From JBHAEP01 sp041855665 (GTDB lineage: Bacteria; Patescibacteriota; Saccharimonadia; Saccharimonadales; Saccharimonadaceae): a stretch of DNA of 8,885 nt. Below, in pieces: positions 5,769 through 8,885 of the stretch. Where the stretch lies: contig JBHAEP010000045.1 of assembly GCA_041855665.1 (NCBI GenBank), positions 1 through 8,885 of the forward strand, in the 5' to 3' direction. A program made the position numbers and the translations under genes. The notes below the pieces were generated by a model. It worked only from the letters and a program-made list of their open reading frames with translations. It was not told the origin of the DNA and searched no databases. The first letter of the stretch is position 1, and each line of letters opens with the position of its first letter.

Positions 5769-6346
5769 TACTTAGCCTCCTTCTTTGCTGGCTTCTGTCC
5801 AACCCATTGCTCTCTTGGAACAAGTGCGTTTAGGGCTTCGATAGTAGCATAAGCTATGTTAACTTTGTTTGTACTACCTAGACTCTTTGAAAGCATGTTG
5901 TTAATACCAGTTACGCCGATAATTTGACGAACAACACCACCGGCAATAATACCTGTACCTGGAGCTGCAGGCTTTAGAAGTACACGAGCGCCAGATAGCT
6001 TAACTTCTGTATCGTGCGGAATAGTTCCATTAACAACAGGAATCGTGATTAGGTTTTTCTTAGCTACGCCAGTTGCTTTTGCAACGGCAGTCTGAACATC
6101 TTGTCCTTTAGCAACACCGACGCCAACTTTACCTTTGCGGTTACCGACAACGACTAGAGCCTTAAATCGGAAACGGCGTCCACCTTTTACCACTCGAGTA
6201 ACACGGTCGATATTAATAACTAGCTCTTCAAACTCTTTTGGAGCCTCTGGAGCTTTATTTCGTCGGTCATCGCGACGACCACCACGTGGAGCGCGACGAT
6301 TAGCGCCTTCGCGTGGGGTAGTATTTGCAGGTTTATTTTCTGCCAT
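5768..6346 (-). CDS. rpsE: 30S ribosomal protein S5 (uS5)
   Basis: S5 contributes to the mRNA entry channel and to decoding accuracy. I start it at 6346 (192 residues, MAENKPANTT), one base after the rplR stop. A start at 6379 would sit inside rplR with no ribosome site. Residues 1-38 are a basic, low-complexity Arg/Gly/Pro extension absent from the 166-residue E. coli protein. The double-stranded-RNA-binding fold follows from about 39, with RVTRVVKGGRRFRFKALVVVG and then N-R-K-G-K-V-G-V-G-V-A-K-G (about 69-81). The C-terminal domain holds PGTGIIAGGVVRQIIGVTGI. AAGGAAGGA lies 13 bases before the ATG, with a nearer GGA. Confidence 0.96.
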   Translation of the reverse strand: MAENKPANTTPREGANRRAPRGGRRDDRRNKAPEAPKEFEELVINIDRVTRVVKGGRRFRFKALVVVGNRKGKVGVGVAKGQDVQTAVAKATGVAKKNLITIPVVNGTIPHDTEVKLSGARVLLKPAAPGTGIIAGGVVRQIIGVTGINNMLSKSLGSTNKVNIAYATIEALNALVPREQWVGQKPAKKEAK

Positions 6347-6347
6347 A

Positions 6348-6701
6348 CTAGAATTCCAATCCTTCCTTGCGTGCTGCATCTGCTAGAGCGCTTAGTCGAC
6401 CAGCGTATTGGCGACCATTACGATCAAACACTACAGTTGTAATTTTTGCTTTCTTTGCTTTTTTAGCGATATCAGAACCAACAAAAGCCGCTAGTTCGGT
6501 AATTGTACCTTTTTGCTTTGTACCAACAGTGGTGCTAGCTACTAGAGTATGTTGTTTGATATCATCGATAATCTGAGCACTAACATGCTTGTTGCTGATA
6601 GTCACAGTTAGGCGTGGACGCTCTGCAGTACCTTGAACTTTAGCGCGAACACGTGCTTTTCGAAGATTCTTGTTTAGAGTTTTCTTAGCTAGATCGCTCA
6701 T
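6348..6701 (-). CDS. rplR: 50S ribosomal protein L18 (uL18)
   Basis: L18 binds 5S rRNA and helps attach it to the large subunit. The 117-residue length is exactly typical. A basic N-terminus (L-N-K-N-L-R-K-A-R-V-R-A-K) leads to the E-R-P-R-L-T-V-T-I-S-N-K-H-V-S-A-Q-I-I-D-D strand block (about 27-47). The C-terminal V-V-F-D-R-N-G-R-Q-Y-A-G-R-[LV]-x-A-L-A-D-A-A-R-x-x-G-L-x-F motif is complete to the last residue. The start is two bases after the rplF stop, and the stop is one base before rpsE. Its stop codon is TAG, as in rplF, whereas most genes here use TAA. Confidence 0.97.
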   Translation of the reverse strand: MSDLAKKTLNKNLRKARVRAKVQGTAERPRLTVTISNKHVSAQIIDDIKQHTLVASTTVGTKQKGTITELAAFVGSDIAKKAKKAKITTVVFDRNGRQYAGRLSALADAARKEGLEF

Positions 6702-6703
6702 AA

Positions 6704-7237
6704 CTACTTACCAGCCTTTCCTGCTTTTCGAAGAATAACTTCGTCAACATATTTAATACCCTTACCCTTGTATGGTTCAGGCTTCTTTAGTGCGCGAATT
6801 TCAGCTGCCACTTGACCAACTTTTTGCTTATCAATACCACTAACAATAATAATCATTTTTTCGTTAGTAATAGTGATGCCTTCTGGTGCAGTGTATTGAA
6901 CTGGGTGACTGAAACCAAGACTCATGTCAAGTACGTTGTTTGAAGCTGCAACACGGAAACCAACTCCGTTAACTTCTAGGCGCTTTTCATATCCTTCAGT
7001 TACACCTTTTACGGCATTAAATAGTAGAGCTCGCTGCAGACCGTGCTGAGCACGTGCAATTCGCTCATCGTTGTTACGAGTAACAACCATTGAGCCAGCA
7101 TCTTCCTTCACAGTAACGTCGCTCAGATGTGGAACTGTAAGTTCACCTTTAGGTCCCTTTACAGTCAAGATATCTGAATCGACCGTGATTGTCACACCGG
7201 ACGGAATTTCTACTGGTAGTTTTCCGATTCGACTCAT
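6704..7237 (-). CDS. rplF: 50S ribosomal protein L6 (uL6)
   Basis: L6 sits near the sarcin-ricin loop and the factor-binding site of the large subunit. At 177 residues it has the normal length. It starts with the invariant MSRIGKLPVEIPSGV and has the two-repeat L6 fold, with G-P-K-G-E-L near 29-34 and the C-terminal signature PEPYKGKGIKY (about 153-163). An AAAGG ribosome site lies just upstream of the ATG. rplF is the first gene of its unit; normally rpsH and further spc genes precede it directly. Here 264 bases of intergenic DNA with a promoter and an upstream terminator separate it from a surface-protein gene. Confidence 0.98.
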   Translation of the reverse strand: MSRIGKLPVEIPSGVTITVDSDILTVKGPKGELTVPHLSDVTVKEDAGSMVVTRNNDERIARAQHGLQRALLFNAVKGVTEGYEKRLEVNGVGFRVAASNNVLDMSLGFSHPVQYTAPEGITITNEKMIIIVSGIDKQKVGQVAAEIRALKKPEPYKGKGIKYVDEVILRKAGKAGK

Positions 7238-7300
7238 GTCTTACCTTTCTTTATGGCGCGAAGAAATGTTTGTTTTTGTGCTACCGATTTTAAAATCAGA

Positions 7301-7329
7301 TGCGCAAAACTTCCCAAGTTTCACTCGCA
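7301..7329 (-). promoter_or_regulatory. Possible structured 5' leader of the rplF unit
   Basis: In the predicted 100-base leader, AAACTT and AAGTTT (7307-7312 and 7316-7321) form a six-base stem around three bases. Outer TGCG and CGCA (7301-7304 and 7326-7329) can extend it across an internal loop. A second perfect palindrome, GATTTTAAAATC, lies at 7286-7297. Ribosomal operon leaders often carry protein-binding structures, but no known family was recognised, so the regulatory role is inference. Confidence 0.3.
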
Positions 7330-7345
7330 AATTAATATCCCTATA

Positions 7346-7374
7346 ATATTAGCATAGATTACATGTTTTGGCAA
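7346..7374 (-). promoter_or_regulatory. Promoter of the rplF-rplR-rpsE-rplO unit
   Basis: On the minus strand TTGCCA (7369-7374) matches the -35 consensus at five of six positions. It is separated by 17 bases from TAATAT (7346-7351), a four-of-six match preceded by TGC, which makes an extended -10. Transcription would start near 7339, giving a leader of about 100 bases. It lies between the upstream gene's terminator and rplF, as expected for a unit promoter. Confidence 0.65.
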
Positions 7375-7410
7375 TATATTTTTACCGCCGCCCGTGGAAA
7401 GTGTTCAAAA

Positions 7411-7421
7411 ATATGACATAT
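7411..7421. repeat. Small palindrome upstream of the rplF promoter
   Basis: ATATGACATAT is a five-base inverted repeat around one central base, located 37 bases upstream of the -35 box. It could be an operator site but is short and AT-rich, and no second copy was seen in the window. Confidence 0.2.
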
Positions 7422-7456
7422 CTCACAATCAACCGGCAAATTGCAAAAAACAAAAT

Positions 7457-7484
7457 ATAAATCCCCCATCTCTGAGGGATTTAT
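7457..7484 (-). terminator. Rho-independent terminator of the surface-protein gene
   Basis: ATAAATCCC (7457-7465) pairs with GGGATTTAT (7476-7484), a nine-base stem with a ten-base loop. In the minus-strand transcript it is followed by AUUUUGUUUUUUGC. It starts 17 bases after the stop codon at 7502 and isolates this gene from the rplF unit. Confidence 0.8.
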
Positions 7485-7501
7485 TTAGGATATATACTTT
7501 A

Positions 7502-8374
7502 CTAGATTTTTCGACGAATTACTGCAAGTGAAATTAAGAACACTGCGACTGAACCGTATGCAAAAATAGCTGGATTTACAGAATTGTCAGCGCCAGTGTT
7601 TGGAACCTGCAGTTCATTGCTAGTGTCAGTAGCGACAACCTCCGCAGTTACAGGCTCGCTAGCTTCAGTATTTTCCATCTGCTCTACCGCTTGATTATCG
7701 GCATCTTCAACTGGAGTTTCCGGAGTAGGAACAACGATAGGCTCTTCTGCTGCTGGTGGATTTTCTGGCTCAACAGGCGTAACTGGCTCTTCAACTACAG
7801 GAACCGGAGTTAATCCCTCAATAGCACGCATAACTTCATCCAGGTAGTTTTCGGCTAAAATAGCAGACTCCTTAGAAATAGAGCTAGGGCTATGGAAATT
7901 AGCCATGGCATCACTATTTAATTTATCATTTACCTCTTTATTTGATACTTCAAGTCGAGAAGCCACCTCTAGAAAATTAGCTACAGATTCATCTGTGTAT
8001 TGCACGCTATCTAGGTCAACGCTCTCAATTAAAGTCTTGGCATAGACTTGATGCATGTAATCTATATACATCATAACAAGCTCTGCTTCGGTTTGCTTGG
8101 CGCTGTGTACTGTAGGCAATGCCCCACTGCTTAGCGGGGTTGTAATTTTAGTTTGATAGAAATCAGCTGCGTAGTCGCCAAAACCTGTATTCGCTTTTTC
8201 AAGATAAAAAGCTTCGGCGTTTTTCAAGATAACTACTCTACTGTCAACAACTGCACTTTCAGTGCTTTCAGCACGAGCTGTATTAGGGATTATTAAAACA
8301 ACAGCAGAAGATATAGCTATAACTGCAACAGCAGCAGAAGCTAGCACTCCCACTGGGATAATTTTGTTAATCAT
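7502..8374 (-). CDS. Predicted secreted surface protein with sortase-type C-terminal anchor
   Basis: This 290-residue protein has no recognised family in its body. It carries a clear N-terminal signal peptide: a short MINK n-region, a long Ala/Val/Ile-rich hydrophobic stretch (about 5-29) and an A-R-A cleavage site after residue 35. Residues 36-185 look largely helical and contain no cysteine. A Pro/Glu/Val-rich linker runs from about 190 to 254. The C-terminus is a classic sorting signal: VPNTG at 257-261, a hydrophobic segment at about 269-286, and a terminal RRKI. The motif has Val in place of the leading Leu of LPXTG. I infer export by Sec and covalent cell-surface anchoring by a sortase encoded elsewhere. 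GAGGAG at 8380-8385 precedes the ATG by five bases. The gene has its own promoter and terminator, so it is a single-gene unit inside ribosomal territory. Confidence 0.85.
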   Translation of the reverse strand: MINKIIPVGVLASAAVAVIAISSAVVLIIPNTARAESTESAVVDSRVVILKNAEAFYLEKANTGFGDYAADFYQTKITTPLSSGALPTVHSAKQTEAELVMMYIDYMHQVYAKTLIESVDLDSVQYTDESVANFLEVASRLEVSNKEVNDKLNSDAMANFHSPSSISKESAILAENYLDEVMRAIEGLTPVPVVEEPVTPVEPENPPAAEEPIVVPTPETPVEDADNQAVEQMENTEASEPVTAEVVATDTSNELQVPNTGADNSVNPAIFAYGSVAVFLISLAVIRRKI

Positions 8375-8404
8375 AAAAACTCCTCACAATTTAGTTTTGA
8401 CTAC

Positions 8405-8433
8405 ATTTTAATATAAAAACTAAAATAAGTCAA
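8405..8433 (-). promoter_or_regulatory. Promoter of the surface-protein gene
   Basis: On the minus strand TTGACT (8428-8433) and TAAAAT (8405-8410) each match the sigma-70 consensus at five of six positions and are 17 bases apart. Transcription would begin near 8398, leaving a leader of about 24 bases that retains the GAGGAG ribosome site. A further TATAAT occurs at 8436-8441 but lacks a good -35 partner. Confidence 0.75.
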
Positions 8434-8500
8434 CTATTATACAACCGTTAGCATTTTAAAGCAAGGATTATGATTTTAAAAAACGACTCTAGTAAATAAT

Positions 8501-8563
8501 AGCTTCTTAGCCTGTTGTAATACCTTTAGATGTTGAAATTAGAGTAAGTCCGCGACCACCACT
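8501..8563 (-). pseudogene. rpsH: Relic of rpsH (S8 C-terminal motif), interrupted by a stop
   Basis: Read on the minus strand from 8563, the translation is SGGRGLTLISTSKGITTG, then TAA (8509-8507), then Glu-Ala in the same frame. This matches the conserved C-terminal region of ribosomal protein S8, which in E. coli reads GLGIAVVSTSKGVMTD followed by R-x-A-R. The S-T-S-K-G core and its spacing are diagnostic, and the in-frame stop stands where Arg is expected. The expected remainder (a G-L-G-G-E-type end) is not present. There is no start codon; the fragment directly follows, in the same frame, the stop of the upstream gene. It lies where intact rpsH would be expected in the spc operon, but it cannot make a functional S8. 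Confidence 0.7.
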
Positions 8564-8885
8564 TTAATTTAAGCCGATCTTGACGGGTGTTTTAGTTTTA
8601 AAATAGATGTATCCCTCCCACGGAAAATTATCAATATCTTCTGGCCTTAAATCGACAACTTTAACTTTAATCTTGCGTGCAATTTCCTTAAAATTCTTGA
8701 CATCAATGACCTCTGCTAGCTCTTCACGGCTAAAAATATCGCTTATCATTTGATAAATTTCCATAGGCACAAGACGCATATAATCTTCGTTTAAATAGGC
8801 TTTTTTGAAGTAGCTAAAAACCGATTTATCTAGATTTTCAAAATTAAAACTACTTAGTTTTTGATTTACATCACGCTCAATCCGC
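8564..8885 (-). CDS. Unidentified protein, C-terminal part (5' end outside window)
   Basis: The reading frame is open from the window edge to a TAA at 8566-8564, giving at least 106 residues. An internal ATG at 8779 is unlikely to be the true start, because 35 further in-frame codons without a stop precede it and no ribosome site stands out. The visible sequence is charged, Lys/Glu/Asp-rich and probably alpha-helical up to about the KIKVKVVDLRPEDID segment, then ends in a short strand-like tail (YIYFKTKTPVKIGLN). It has no cysteine and no signal or membrane segment in the visible part. I do not recognise the family and assign no function. It occupies the position just upstream of the rpsH relic, in the same frame. 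Confidence 0.6.
   Translation of the reverse strand, partial: RIERDVNQKLSSFNFENLDKSVFSYFKKAYLNEDYMRLVPMEIYQMISDIFSREELAEVIDVKNFKEIARKIKVKVVDLRPEDIDNFPWEGYIYFKTKTPVKIGLN

Noticed and set aside
6347..6379. Extended rpsE start at 6379
   Set aside because: It lies inside the rplR 3' end without a ribosome site. The ATG at 6346 is one base after the rplR stop and gives the usual MAE-type beginning.
4862..7346. Plus-strand open frames of 63-91 codons opposite secY, rplO, rpsE, rplR and rplF
   Set aside because: Each lies antisense to a firmly identified gene, shows no family resemblance and has a composition expected of the opposite strand of highly biased ribosomal genes.
37..8374. Alternative genetic code with TGA read as glycine
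   Set aside because: All ribosomal proteins are full length with standard glycine codons, and no in-frame TGA interrupts them.
8461..8563. A tRNA or small RNA gene in the gap before the surface-protein gene
   Set aside because: I found no cloverleaf pairing or CCA end. The conserved-looking part is explained by the S8 coding relic, and the T run near 8480 has no convincing stem.
8564..8779. A complete 71-residue gene starting at 8779
   Set aside because: The frame stays open for 35 more codons up to the window edge, and no ribosome site marks 8779, so this is more likely an internal methionine of a larger gene.
8501..8885. A fusion of the unidentified gene with S8
   Set aside because: The frames agree, but a TAA separates them and a second TAA interrupts the S8-like part. 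Suppression of both stops would be needed.
1..8885. CRISPR array, transposase, integrase or defence system
   Set aside because: No regularly spaced repeats, terminal inverted repeats or recognisable mobile or defence proteins were seen on either strand.

Overview
The window is a stretch of the conserved bacterial spc/alpha ribosomal-protein region. Every gene lies on the minus strand, so transcription runs from high to low coordinates. In that direction the order is: an unidentified gene cut by the window edge (8885-8564), a short relic of rpsH (8563-8501), a sortase-type surface protein (8374-7502), then rplF, rplR, rpsE, rplO, secY, infA, rpmJ, rpsM, rpsK, rpsD, rpoA, rplQ, rplM and the first codons of rpsI (35-1).

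The organism is most likely a member of the Candidate Phyla Radiation, probably Candidatus Saccharibacteria (TM7). rpmD (L30) is absent between rpsE and rplO, whose stop and start codons overlap by one base; loss of L30 is a known CPR hallmark. adk and map are absent between secY and infA. L36 and S4 are both zinc-free variants, and the surface protein has a Gram-positive-style sorting signal. The standard genetic code fits all genes. Of the 15 stop codons visible, 12 are TAA, 3 are TAG and none is TGA. The assignment to Saccharibacteria rests on recalled family features, not on a search.

The ribosomal genes appear to form three transcription units rather than one. Unit 1 (rplF-rplR-rpsE-rplO) has an extended -10 promoter about 100 bases upstream of rplF and ends in a 14-bp perfect hairpin with a U-rich tail. 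Unit 2 is secY alone, with its own candidate -10 box and a hairpin 19 bases after its stop. Unit 3 (infA-rpmJ-rpsM-rpsK-rpsD-rpoA-rplQ-rplM-rpsI) starts at an AT-rich candidate promoter, and most of its genes are 0-17 bases apart. Together these genes supply ribosomal subunit proteins, initiation factor IF-1, the RNA polymerase alpha subunit and the Sec translocation channel.

The least ordinary part is 7238-8885. The place where rpsH normally precedes rplF holds an unidentified gene, an 18-codon in-frame piece of the conserved S8 C-terminal motif interrupted by a stop codon, and an independently transcribed gene for a secreted, wall-anchored protein. This looks like an insertion or rearrangement scar inside the spc operon. 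I found no CRISPR array, tRNA, rRNA, insertion sequence or defence system, and no gene-free stretch longer than 300 bases.
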